Assembly: GCA_017467705.1 (NCBI GenBank)
Contig: JAFUSC010000134.1
Coordinates: 1-32,765 of the forward strand
Direction: 5' to 3'
Source: Prevotella sp.
GTDB taxonomy: Bacteria; Bacteroidota; Bacteroidia; Bacteroidales; Bacteroidaceae
DNA: 32,765 nt
In this document: piece after piece, positions 24,801-31,545 of the stretch
Layout of the letters: each line of letters opens with the position of its first letter
Position numbering within the stretch: position 1 is the stretch's first letter
Notes under the pieces: model-generated
Seen by the model: the letters and a program-made list of their open reading frames with translations, nothing else
Told to the model about the DNA's origin: nothing
Databases searched by the model: none
Program-made: the position numbers and the translations under genes

Positions 24801-25849
24801 ACATTGCCGTTATTTGCCTCCAGCTGGTCAAGGGCGAGGAAATGGAAGGGGGCTTCCTTGGGCGAGATGAGCAGCAACCCCTTCTGGCTACAGCCTATCC
24901 ACTGGTTGCCGTCGCGGTCTTCCAGATAAGCATACACCTTCTCTGCGTTACAGTTGAATGGCAAGTCGTTCTGCCCCTCTGTGTGTACCAGCTGATGCGC
25001 GGTGAGGTCAATGCTCCACAGTCCGCTGCCTGACGTGCCCATGAGCAGTTGTCCGTGGCGGTTCTGATAGAGCCGGTGAACGGAACGGCGCTCGAAGCTG
25101 ACCACCGGCTCAAACTGCTGCGTCTGCTCGTTGAGCTGCAGCACGTCTGTGTAGGTGGCTATGGTCAGATGGTGTTGCTGGTCCTCCGTGATGTCAAGCG
25201 GGCGTTTGGCCCGCAGCTCTGCTTCACCGTAGAAGTGGCTGCGGTTGCTCTTCGGGGCTACCTGCAGCAGTCCTTCGTCACGATAGCCGATCCACAGCCG
25301 TCCGCGGCTGTCAACGTACATGTTGTCGCACTCTGATTTCTTCTTGATGTGCTTGTTCACGCTGTCCATCGGACGGGCCGTCAGGTCAGCCGTGTTGACT
25401 TCAAACACACCCTCGTCGGCATGCAGCACCCAGATGTGCCCGTCTGCCGTCTGCAAGATGTCGTTGGCATTAACAGAAAGCTCTTCGCCGTAGTCCATCA
25501 TGAACCTGACGGTCTCAAAGGCGTCAGTCAGGCAGTTGTAGCGTTGCACGCTCCGGTTGGTCAGCACCCACAGCGTGCCGTCGCGGTCGGTCATCATGTG
25601 GCGCACAATGTTGTCGGAGAGCGATTGCGGGTTGCTGTCGTCGTTGAAATACTGGGTAAAGAATACACCGTCGAACTTGTTGAGCCCGTACTCCGTGCCA
25701 ATCCAGATGTAGCCCTGCTGGTCTTGGCAGAGGCTGGTGATTTGGTTCGACGACAGCTGGCTGCCATCGAAGAAGCGCGGCACGGCAACTGCCTGCAGCA
25801 CCATGAGGACCGTCAGCAGCAGCATGCAAAGTCTTTGTGTTTGTTTCAT
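21842..25849 (-). CDS. Hybrid two-component system regulator (HTCS) of the PUL
   Basis: 1335 residues, all modules present. A signal peptide covers 1-22. Residues about 28-640 are Reg_prop beta-propeller repeats (GYIWIGTEYGLNKFDG, GRLWIGYRDEGL, GRIWIGHYYGVDVYD and others). A Y_Y_Y domain covers about 695-760 and a membrane helix about 770-787. Histidine kinase: FFVDISHELRSPLTLIKSPL with His810, N-box NLLSNAIKY (922-930), G-boxes DNGQGID and GIGLNLTQKIV. Receiver about 1077-1190 with Asp1125 in IISDVVMPRMDG. AraC-type DNA-binding domain about 1238-1330 (VGLSRVQLHRRMKELTG, VGFANPTHFSSAFKKHFG). The periplasmic part senses an oligosaccharide and the protein activates PUL promoters in cis. Adjacent susC fixes its role; xylan fragments are the inferred signal. 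It has its own promoter. Confidence 0.95.
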   Translation of the reverse strand: MKQTQRLCMLLLTVLMVLQAVAVPRFFDGSQLSSNQITSLCQDQQGYIWIGTEYGLNKFDGVFFTQYFNDDSNPQSLSDNIVRHMMTDRDGTLWVLTNRSVQRYNCLTDAFETVRFMMDYGEELSVNANDILQTADGHIWVLHADEGVFEVNTADLTARPMDSVNKHIKKKSECDNMYVDSRGRLWIGYRDEGLLQVAPKSNRSHFYGEAELRAKRPLDITEDQQHHLTIATYTDVLQLNEQTQQFEPVVSFERRSVHRLYQNRHGQLLMGTSGSGLWSIDLTAHQLVHTEGQNDLPFNCNAEKVYAYLEDRDGNQWIGCSQKGLLLISPKEAPFHFLALDQLEANNGNVLRFVYADKNKHVYICQEKGGITSIDRKGHTLHHWMGDHTVMTIHEDAQGTFWAGTFRNGMFRIDPQTGHEEWLLLTGTQRIGSITHDQSGNLYTAVFNDGLHSYTPDGQTERTLGGGKLELTNHYLNTLFTANDGRIWIGHYYGVDVYDPKTDRLTDVGIPEALRPAIVYVIGQSPKDHSIWIGSSKGLFQYFTEGDGRGQWKRFTTKEGLPNDIVCGLVITSDGTIWVSTYRGMAQIEPDGHFTRYYRGNGLQEWQYLRGVYAYSGAGEVIMGNQNGITYFTPEKIKKDEFTQGITLTGMRLGDINVNVSTRSNGSTIISEPLELTSDITVSYLDNTFSLRFSSMDFRDAQNVHYEYRFADEPADVWHQTASGVNEIFLSRLAAGTHRLLVRAYDNGVYSPEKQLTIHVTPPWYRSWGAYFVYLLLLLAMATLAWRYYWNKRQADINEEKIKFFVDISHELRSPLTLIKSPLSKLLNNSKDPAQTRALRNIERNTDRLLALTNQILSIRKIEKGQLTLHPINVRLGDFVGDICHDYDYQLERRKITLTFDNQAPDMGVSIDPNHFDKVVTNLLSNAIKYVDDGGKIEVIVRETAEHQSAELTVRDNGQGIDEAQLRKIFERFYQASARPAAGQMSYGIGLNLTQKIVTLHHGTITATNRTDGEHGSEFVVRLQQTHTQPVTAGNESDAKAPTAMVSASLTQQQGEGGITADPRTPSRRVRRKTTYHVAVVDDDQEICNFLKTELGETYHIHTYTDGQQALEGIVDTVPDLIISDVVMPRMDGIELLRRLKGSSKTSHIPVILLTTKTEHRARVEGLEQGADAYMDKPFDMEELEARIAGLIANRIRMKGKFTGMQEQEDTVRQIELKGNDAALMERIMKAVNARIDDSDFNVEALASEVGLSRVQLHRRMKELTGITVGEFIRNLRLQQAAKLLAAGDTTVAQVTWAVGFANPTHFSSAFKKHFGVTPTEYIQKHQKKGLTDTE

Positions 25850-25901
25850 GTCAGTATGTAGTACTACGTCTTTTTTTGTTTAATGGTTAGTATGCTGGCT
25901 G

Positions 25902-25934
25902 CAAAAGTACAAAATAATTCTTAATTATAACAAA
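25902..25934 (-). promoter_or_regulatory. Promoter of the HTCS gene
   Basis: TTTG (25934-25931), 21-bp spacer, TACTTTTG (25909-25902). It fits a constitutive Bacteroidetes promoter. The half-site spacing of the PUL operons is absent, though two GTTAAC palindromes lie 16 bp apart further upstream (25968-25973 and 25984-25989). Confidence 0.6.
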
Positions 25935-26051
25935 TGCAAGCTGAATTATTTTCCGAATTAAACATGAGTTAACCAAAAAAACTGTTAACTGTGTTAAATT
26001 TTCAGGTTGAATTTTCCTGCAATTTTTCGCGTAACTACGATTCAACAGTGA

Positions 26052-26227
26052 CCTCAAACGGTGCTTTTGGTGTGTTAGGCGGCACCTTTCGGGTAGTTAG
26101 GCGGCACCTTTCGAGTGGTTAGGCGGCACCTTTCGACCCGCAAATCGGCACCTCTCGACCTGCAAATCGGCACCTCTCGACCCGAAAATCGGCACTTTTC
26201 AGGGTCTAAAACGGCATGTTTTGCATG
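26052..26227. repeat. 22-bp tandem repeat array, about eight units
   Basis: Eight consecutive 22-bp units between the HTCS promoter and the terminator of the upstream gene. The core CGGCACCTTTCGA is well kept in the five central units (for example 26074, 26096, 26118, 26140, 26162). Flanking units are degenerate (cores ACGGTGCTTTTGG and ACGGCATGTTTTG). Unit heads are of two types, GTTAGG (first three full units) and GCAAAT (next two). A possible ninth unit begins near 26228. It lies outside any gene. Confidence 0.8.
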
Positions 26228-26410
26228 CCCAAATACCGGCTGTTTTCGTTTCACGTTGATTATCAGTGAGTTACTAAGTGGCCTGTAATTCGCGTATTTT
26301 CGACCGAAGTCGGACTTGCTGAAAGAGAGGCCCTTCTCCAAGTTAAAGGATTTTGGCTGATTGTTAAACTTTGCAAAACGATCTGGACGTTTTCTTGACC
26401 GTTTGGGGAT

Positions 26411-26446
26411 AAAAAAGAATGGATGCGGCAGTCGCTGCACCCATTC
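26411..26446 (-). terminator. Terminator of the 167/53/479-aa operon
   Basis: On the minus strand GAATGGGTGC (26446-26437) pairs with GCATCCATTC (26426-26417, one G-U), followed by six T's. It starts 25 bp after the stop of the 479-residue gene. Confidence 0.85.
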
Positions 26447-26471
26447 TCCAAAACAATTATAAATTTAACAA

Positions 26472-27911
26472 TTACTTAACAACGAATTTGCGTCCGTTCT
26501 TGATGACGATGCCCTTATAGTCAGCACCTACGCGCTGGCCCTGCAGGTTATACATCACACCGTTCTCCTGCTGCACATCGCTGATGGCATTGATGGTAGT
26601 CGTCTCGCTGTCGTTGAAGTTGACATCAAGACGGGCACCTGCACCCTCATTGGTGATATAGGCACGGAATGGAGCAATTGTTACACTGCCAGACGTGGTG
26701 ACGGAGAAAGTTCCGTTAGTTGAGTTATATCCGTAAGCACCAGCAGGAACTGTGTTGTCCTTCATGGAACCGACGAATGTGGCAGTTCCTACTGTATATG
26801 AACATGCTTTAGGAGCCACGACGGTCTTCCCTTTAAATCCGGAGAATGGAGTTCCTGTTTCATTGGCTACGAACACGTAGGGCTTGTAAGCTTCAGTTGC
26901 ACCCGTTACCTCGGTAAAGGTCAGGGTTGAACTTGTAGCTGCAGTCAGCTCATAGAATTTACCGTTAATGGCTGCTACTTCTTCTGCTGTCAGAGCGAAG
27001 GGAAACCATACGGTAGACTTCTGGTCTTTGGTGAACGAGCGGGTGTAGGCTTCGCTGCGAACAAGGAACATGTTTGTGGGAAGAATCTTGGCAGAGCCTG
27101 AATTGTCTTTCGAGCCAAACTGAATCTTTGTAGCACTGCCAGCAGCTGAGGAATAGCTGCTAAGGTCAATATGTTTGACTCCACCACCGCCATAACCGTC
27201 TCCACTTACAGGTGTGAAGGTTGAGCCGTCATGGAAACCGATGCGCATCATACCAGTTACATTCTGAATCTCAAACTGGAGTTTCCCGTATTTCGAGAAA
27301 TCACCTGCTGAGCCTGTATAACAATCCATCAGATTGTTGTTGCCTGCTGTAGCACTGTATACGGTGTTTGTGTAGGTGGCATTGCTTGCTGGCTTGGCAA
27401 AGCCTGCAGTCACAACAGCATCGTTATCATTTTCTAAATATACACATGTCCAGTCGATGACCACAGAATAGGAATTCCCTGTTCCGGGGTCAGAGGCACC
27501 ACCGATTCTAATGGCCGTCACATCGGCCAAGGTATGGTTAACACCATCTACGGTCAAATCCGTGTCTCCCCACTTCTCTCCAGAGGAGAGGTCAATGCTC
27601 TTGTCATTATAGTTATACCAAATAAAACTCTTGTTCTTACCGTCGCTGAACAGCACATTAGCGCGCCACTCTTTAGAATACGTGCCACCGATTCTGACAA
27701 CCTTTAAAGCCTTATAGGTAGCAAGTTCACCATTACTGAAGGTGAAAACAGTCATCAGGTTGTCTGAGTTCTTGGTCCAGGTATAGGTGCATGTCTCTGT
27801 ATTGTACGAACCACCCGAACCTGTAGGAGCAACGAATGTAGCATACTTTCTATCAGCATTTGCCGTGCCCACGGCGAGCATCATTGCAAAAAGGAGTATA
27901 ATCTTTTTCAT
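26472..27911 (-). CDS. Secreted protein with two PUL modules and a sorting-type C-terminal tail
   Basis: 479 residues. The signal peptide MKKIILLFAMMLAVGTANA is cleaved before DRKY and there is no lipobox. Module 1 (about 21-160: YTWTKNSDNLMTVFTFSNGELATYKALK, split here only by description; VTAIRIGG) and module 2 (about 163-287: NNLMDCYTG, RIGFHDGSTFTPV, IQFGSKDNSGSAKI) are divergent relatives of the lipoprotein modules. Residues 288-440 form another domain common in Prevotella secreted proteins (STVWFPFALT, KPYVFVAN, IAPFRAYIT). The end, VMYNLQGQRVGADYKGIVI to KFVVK, resembles a type IX secretion tail. It is third in an operon with the 167- and 53-residue genes, whose promoter carries the HTCS-like operator. 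No catalytic motif is seen; a secreted glycan-binding role is inferred. Confidence 0.7.
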   Translation of the reverse strand: MKKIILLFAMMLAVGTANADRKYATFVAPTGSGGSYNTETCTYTWTKNSDNLMTVFTFSNGELATYKALKVVRIGGTYSKEWRANVLFSDGKNKSFIWYNYNDKSIDLSSGEKWGDTDLTVDGVNHTLADVTAIRIGGASDPGTGNSYSVVIDWTCVYLENDNDAVVTAGFAKPASNATYTNTVYSATAGNNNLMDCYTGSAGDFSKYGKLQFEIQNVTGMMRIGFHDGSTFTPVSGDGYGGGGVKHIDLSSYSSAAGSATKIQFGSKDNSGSAKILPTNMFLVRSEAYTRSFTKDQKSTVWFPFALTAEEVAAINGKFYELTAATSSTLTFTEVTGATEAYKPYVFVANETGTPFSGFKGKTVVAPKACSYTVGTATFVGSMKDNTVPAGAYGYNSTNGTFSVTTSGSVTIAPFRAYITNEGAGARLDVNFNDSETTTINAISDVQQENGVMYNLQGQRVGADYKGIVIKNGRKFVVK

Positions 27912-27963
27912 TTTTTCTTTTCTGTTTATTTATATGGTTAATACTTTTGTTTGAACACACATG

Positions 27964-28125
27964 TTATTCGTCGAAATCGTCATCGTCCCATTCGCGGGAG
28001 CCGAAGCTGCCACTGATCATACCTTCAGCGCTGCCCGTGTCCTCAGTTTGTGAGCCAGCCAGCAGGCTCTGCGACAGGTTCATCATGTGAACGCTCATCT
28101 CTGGTTTCTCGTAAATCTTTTTCAT
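27964..28125 (-). CDS. Small acidic 53-residue protein of unknown function
   Basis: ATG at 28125 to TAA at 27964. The protein begins MKKIYEKPEMSVHMMN, has LLAGSQ near residue 21, and ends SREWDDDDFDE. The layout (a basic MKK.Y..P start, a short hydrophobic patch with a small-residue 'LAGS' motif, a Gly/Ser-rich middle, and an acidic Trp/Phe-Asp tail) recalls small unnamed Prevotella proteins found beside secreted proteins. It has no signal peptide of normal length, no Cys and no recognisable domain. It lies 35 bp after the 167-residue gene and 52 bp before the 479-residue gene, in the same operon, and is missed by a 60-codon cut-off. Coding is supported by its position, its start and its composition; the function is not known. 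Confidence 0.6.
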   Translation of the reverse strand: MKKIYEKPEMSVHMMNLSQSLLAGSQTEDTGSAEGMISGSFGSREWDDDDFDE

Positions 28126-28160
28126 TGTCTGAATGTGTTTGTTTGTTTATTGTTTATGGT

Positions 28161-28664
28161 TTATTGTATAGTCACTTCGCCGAACTGGGTCTCCCACGGT
28201 TCCTCATTGCCGTCGACAGCCTTGGCCATGGAGATGCGGATGCTGGTGACATTCTTCAGCACGTCTTCACCAATCTTGCCGTCCTTGGTCAGGTCAGCCG
28301 TTACCTTGGTGTCGCTGGTGATGGTCTTGCCCATGCTGCGATAGAACTGGGCGGCATCAACCTGCTGCTGCTTGCCGTCGGCATCCTTGTAACGAATCAC
28401 CACCTTGAGCATGCAGGTGCTCTTCTTGATGACCATGGTGAGCTTGGTGTGCTGCGTCAGGTCGCCGCTCACTTCGGGCAGGTCGAACCAACGGTCCCAC
28501 TTCTCTTTAAAGGTGGCGGTGAGCGTCTCTTCGTCGAAGTCGCAATTACCACCGTGCTTGGTCACGTTCTCCATGTCGATGATCTTCCAAGGAGTCTGTT
28601 GCTGTGCCACTGCTGTGAGGGCGAACATTGCCACGAGGGCTACAAACATTACTAATCTTTTCAT
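28161..28664 (-). CDS. Small secreted protein consisting of one PUL module
   Basis: 167 residues from Met at 28664 (MKRLVMFVALVAMFALTAVAQ). An upstream in-frame Met at 28694 would put ten polar residues before the signal peptide, so the later start is preferred. No lipobox. The mature part is a single divergent copy of the module found in the lipoproteins: LTATF, LTQHTKLTMVI, LKVVIRYKD, AAQFYRSMGKTI, VTSIRISM and FGEVTI keep its order of strands. It is the first gene of an operon controlled by the clearest HTCS-like operator in the window. A periplasmic or secreted glycan-binding protein is a reasonable guess; there is no catalytic signature. Confidence 0.7.
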   Translation of the reverse strand: MKRLVMFVALVAMFALTAVAQQQTPWKIIDMENVTKHGGNCDFDEETLTATFKEKWDRWFDLPEVSGDLTQHTKLTMVIKKSTCMLKVVIRYKDADGKQQQVDAAQFYRSMGKTITSDTKVTADLTKDGKIGEDVLKNVTSIRISMAKAVDGNEEPWETQFGEVTIQ

Positions 28665-28688
28665 AATCTTTAAATGTTTAAGTTTGTT

Positions 28689-28750
28689 ATTCAATGTTTA
28701 TTGTTTATTGTTTATTGTTCAATGTTTATTGTTAATTGTTTATTGTTAAT
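28689..28750. repeat. AT-rich simple repeat in the leader of the 167-aa gene
   Basis: About eight copies of TTTATTGTT or TTCAATG variants (AACAATAAAC on the mRNA strand) fill the untranslated leader. A shorter run (28141-28165) lies before the 53-residue gene. The mRNA leader would be nearly free of G and unstructured, favouring translation without a Shine-Dalgarno. Confidence 0.7.
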
Positions 28751-28762
28751 TCTTCGACGTTG

Positions 28763-28871
28763 CAAAGGTAGTCAGTTTCGCGCAGACGGGCAGTCGAAAA
28801 GCTGTCATGCACCTGCGGTTTTGTTTCGTGCGGGCTTTCGTTTTGTTTCATGACACCATCGGTTTTGTTAC
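28763..28871 (-). promoter_or_regulatory. Promoter and candidate HTCS operator of the 167/53/479-aa operon
   Basis: The -7 box is TACCTTTG (28770-28763). Three nearly identical half-sites on the minus strand start at 28871 (GTAACAAAAC), 28849 (GAAACAAAAC) and 28827 (GAAACAAAAC), each 22 bp apart. The last starts 57 bp before the -7 box, exactly as at the 14007 and 21743 promoters. There is no TTG at -33. Confidence 0.65.
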
Positions 28872-28906
28872 ACCATCTGCTTCATTGACAAATAACGGTT
28901 GATGCT

Positions 28907-31429
28907 TTAATTCATTTTTAGCGTCTCCTGCGGCCCCAAGTAGCTCTTGTGCATGCCGCCGAGGTTGATGAGAATTTTCTGAAGCACGAGCGCGTTGTCT
29001 AACGGACGGATGCGCAGCGTGTGCTTGCCGGCTTTCAGGGCGTGCAGCGTCTGCGAGTCGATGGCGTGCTCGCGCTGCCACTGGTTGCCCGTCTCGCCGT
29101 TATAGTCGCCGTTGATATTGACCACCTGCTCCTCGCCGCCGTCGAAACTGACGGCATAGCGCAGGCCCGTCTTATTGAAGTTCAGCGTCGGTGCGAAGCG
29201 CAGCATGACACGTGCCGTGGCTTCGGTGGGAATCTCCATGTCATACTCGAGCGACATGCCGTCGACCTTGGCGGTGACAGGCTGTGGCGTGATGGCCGAC
29301 AGCGTGCGTCCCAGTTCGGGAATGACCGTCCACTTGGCCTCGCGCCCGTCGGTCTTGCGGGTGAAGTGCTCAGCCTCCATGCTGACGTAACCGTCAACGG
29401 CCACAAAGGTGGGCGTGCCCTTCGGCTTATTATAAGTAATGTATGCGGGCGTGGGCAAGGTGATGGGCGCCGTGGCGTTGCCATCGACGTGCTTCACTTC
29501 GGGCATGATCTTCTTGTCGGGCGACTTCCATGACTGGTAGCCGATGTACTGTTCGTCCATCATGTGGTTCCACTTGCCGCCCCGCATGGCGTGATATTGA
29601 CGGGCAAAATCAGCGTCGCGCTTGAAGCACTGCTCCACGCGGGCAGCCCACCCGTTGGCCATGGGGTCGTTCTTCTTGGCCAGGCGTTGGTTCATGGCCT
29701 GAGCGTAGTACATGTCGTAGAGGTTGGCCATGGCCTTGATGGGGTAGCCCAAGAGCTGGAACCATGCGTCCTGCAAGTCCTGCGGCAGACGTGCAGCCAG
29801 TGCGTCGGCATCGAGTGCCAGCTGGTCGTACTCACCCGTGACGCGGGCCCATTCGTCATAGTTGGCCACGGAGTAGGTGCGCATGTTGAGTAGCTCGGGT
29901 GTGACGCGGCGGTTGAACTTGGCGTAGGTGCGCAGCAGGCGTGCGGCCTCCTCAGCCTCGGCATCGCCGAAGATGCTGCGGCAGAACTCTACGCTGTGGG
30001 CCTGCAGGTTCTGCGCGTTGAACTGCTCAGGATTCCAGGCCATGTCGAGGAAGAACTGTATGGGGTACTCCATGGGCTTCAGGTCGCCCACGTTGAGAAT
30101 CCACATCTGGTCAACGCCGTAGCGATAAGTGAGGTTCATCTGTTCCCACAGACGGGGGATAGGGCTGACGTTGATCCACTTGGAGTTGCGTGGTCCGCCC
30201 ACGTAGTCGACGTGGTAGTACATGCCGAAGCCACCCTTGCGTTTGGGACTGCCCAGCTCGGGCAGACGGCGGATGTTGCCCCAGTTGTCGTCACACGGCA
30301 GCAACGTCACGTCGTCGGGCACCTGCATGCCTTGGTCGTAGAAGTCCTGTACCTCTTTATAGAGTGCCCACACCTGCGGGATGTCCTCAGCCCGCAGGCC
30401 AGTGACCTGCTCCAGCAGCTGGCGCTGCTCCTTGACAATCTGCTCCATGAGCTGCACGGTGGCCTTGTCTTCCATGGCCTCGTCGCCGTCACCACGCATA
30501 CCGACGGTATACATGGTCTCCCAACCCTTGGCACGCTCCACGCCGCCACGCCAGAAGTCCATCATCTCGTCGTGGTTGCTGGTGAAGCTCCATTTGCCAT
30601 GACCCTGACGGCGCTTCCAGTCTTGCTGAGCCAAGGCCATGGGCTCGTGGTGAGAGGTGCCCATGACAATGCCCATGCGGTCAGCCAACGGGCCGTTTTC
30701 CTTGTCGTCGTCGTAGAACGCGCTGCCCCACATGGCTGGCCACATGTAGTTGGCCTTCAGGCGCAACAGCAGCTCGAAGATGTGAGCATAGCACTTGGAG
30801 TTGATGCCGCCGAAGTGTTCAACGGCCCAGTTGCCGAACGACGGCCACTCATCATTGATGAAAATACCGCGGTAAGCCACGCATGGCTCACCGTCGGTAT
30901 AGACACCCTTTTTAATAAAAATGTTATCCTGATGACGTACGGGCACGTCAGCCCACCAATACCATGGTGAGACACCCATCTGGCGCGACAGTTCGTAGAT
31001 GCCATAGATGGTGCCACGCTTGTCGCTGCCGGCAATGACCAGTGCCTGTGTTACACCTGTCATGGGTTTGTCAATGACCTGTAGCAAATATTTCTCACGC
31101 TTGCCGTCGAGCTCTTTCTTCTGCAGCTTGCCTGACTTCATGAGCTGCTGAATGAGCTGTGACTTCAGACTGCCCACGATGACACATTGTGGCTGGACGA
31201 CATGTAGCAGCTGCGGCTCTGCACCTGTCACATTTTTGATGTCGGCCTGCAGACTCTGCAGGGCCATGATGACACCTTCGTCGTCATTGGCATCACAGAC
31301 AATGTTCTGCACTTGTCCGTTCGTGGCTAAGGCAAAGCCTGACTTGACACTGCTGAATGTGATAAACCGGTCAGCGGCACTTGCGGCTACTGAACAGATG
31401 AGCATGAATGTGAGAATTACTTTCTTCAT
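28907..31429 (-). CDS. GH115 alpha-glucuronidase
   Basis: 840 residues, about the usual GH115 length. A signal peptide (MKKVILTFMLICSVAASA) without a lipobox points to the periplasm. GH115 landmarks: CVIVGS, KRGTIYGIYELSRQMGVSPWYWWADVP, YRGIFINDEWPSFGNWAVEHFGGI, LLRLKANYMWPAMWGSAFYDDD, GIVMGTSHHEPM, WSFTSNHDEMMDFWRGGVER, YTVGMRGDGDEAM and LLPCDDNWGNIRRLP. The C-terminal 200 residues form a beta-sandwich (VDGYVSMEAEHFTRK). The enzyme removes (4-O-methyl)-glucuronic acid from internal and terminal xylose of glucuronoxylan, giving substrate for the uxu pathway. The frame is open to 31552, but that start lies upstream of the predicted transcription start, and only Met31429 precedes a signal peptide. 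It is transcribed alone from its own promoter. Confidence 0.9.
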   Translation of the reverse strand: MKKVILTFMLICSVAASAADRFITFSSVKSGFALATNGQVQNIVCDANDDEGVIMALQSLQADIKNVTGAEPQLLHVVQPQCVIVGSLKSQLIQQLMKSGKLQKKELDGKREKYLLQVIDKPMTGVTQALVIAGSDKRGTIYGIYELSRQMGVSPWYWWADVPVRHQDNIFIKKGVYTDGEPCVAYRGIFINDEWPSFGNWAVEHFGGINSKCYAHIFELLLRLKANYMWPAMWGSAFYDDDKENGPLADRMGIVMGTSHHEPMALAQQDWKRRQGHGKWSFTSNHDEMMDFWRGGVERAKGWETMYTVGMRGDGDEAMEDKATVQLMEQIVKEQRQLLEQVTGLRAEDIPQVWALYKEVQDFYDQGMQVPDDVTLLPCDDNWGNIRRLPELGSPKRKGGFGMYYHVDYVGGPRNSKWINVSPIPRLWEQMNLTYRYGVDQMWILNVGDLKPMEYPIQFFLDMAWNPEQFNAQNLQAHSVEFCRSIFGDAEAEEAARLLRTYAKFNRRVTPELLNMRTYSVANYDEWARVTGEYDQLALDADALAARLPQDLQDAWFQLLGYPIKAMANLYDMYYAQAMNQRLAKKNDPMANGWAARVEQCFKRDADFARQYHAMRGGKWNHMMDEQYIGYQSWKSPDKKIMPEVKHVDGNATAPITLPTPAYITYNKPKGTPTFVAVDGYVSMEAEHFTRKTDGREAKWTVIPELGRTLSAITPQPVTAKVDGMSLEYDMEIPTEATARVMLRFAPTLNFNKTGLRYAVSFDGGEEQVVNINGDYNGETGNQWQREHAIDSQTLHALKAGKHTLRIRPLDNALVLQKILINLGGMHKSYLGPQETLKMN

Positions 31430-31487
31430 ATTGATACTTATTTTATATTTAATAGTTTGTTTTTTTGCCTGATTCTGTTTTCGCCAG

Positions 31488-31518
31488 CAAAGATAAAAAC
31501 TAATTTTCTTACCCGCAA
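31488..31518 (-). promoter_or_regulatory. Promoter of the GH115 gene
   Basis: TTG (31518-31516), 20-bp spacer, TATCTTTG (31495-31488). It gives a leader of about 50 nt and supports the start at 31429. Confidence 0.65.
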
Positions 31519-31545
31519 TAGAGCGTAACAATTTCACTATCGTTT

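Noticed and set aside
25960-25995. HTCS autoregulation through the GTTAAC motifs
   Set aside because: Spacings of 9 and 16 bp and the distance to the -7 box do not fit the 21-22 bp pattern.
26052-26227. CRISPR array
   Set aside because: Units are contiguous with no unique spacers, and no cas genes are present.
26075-26440. 121-codon minus-strand frame over the 22-bp array
   Set aside because: Its C-terminal part is the repeat in translation and its N-terminal part covers the operon terminator; not a gene.
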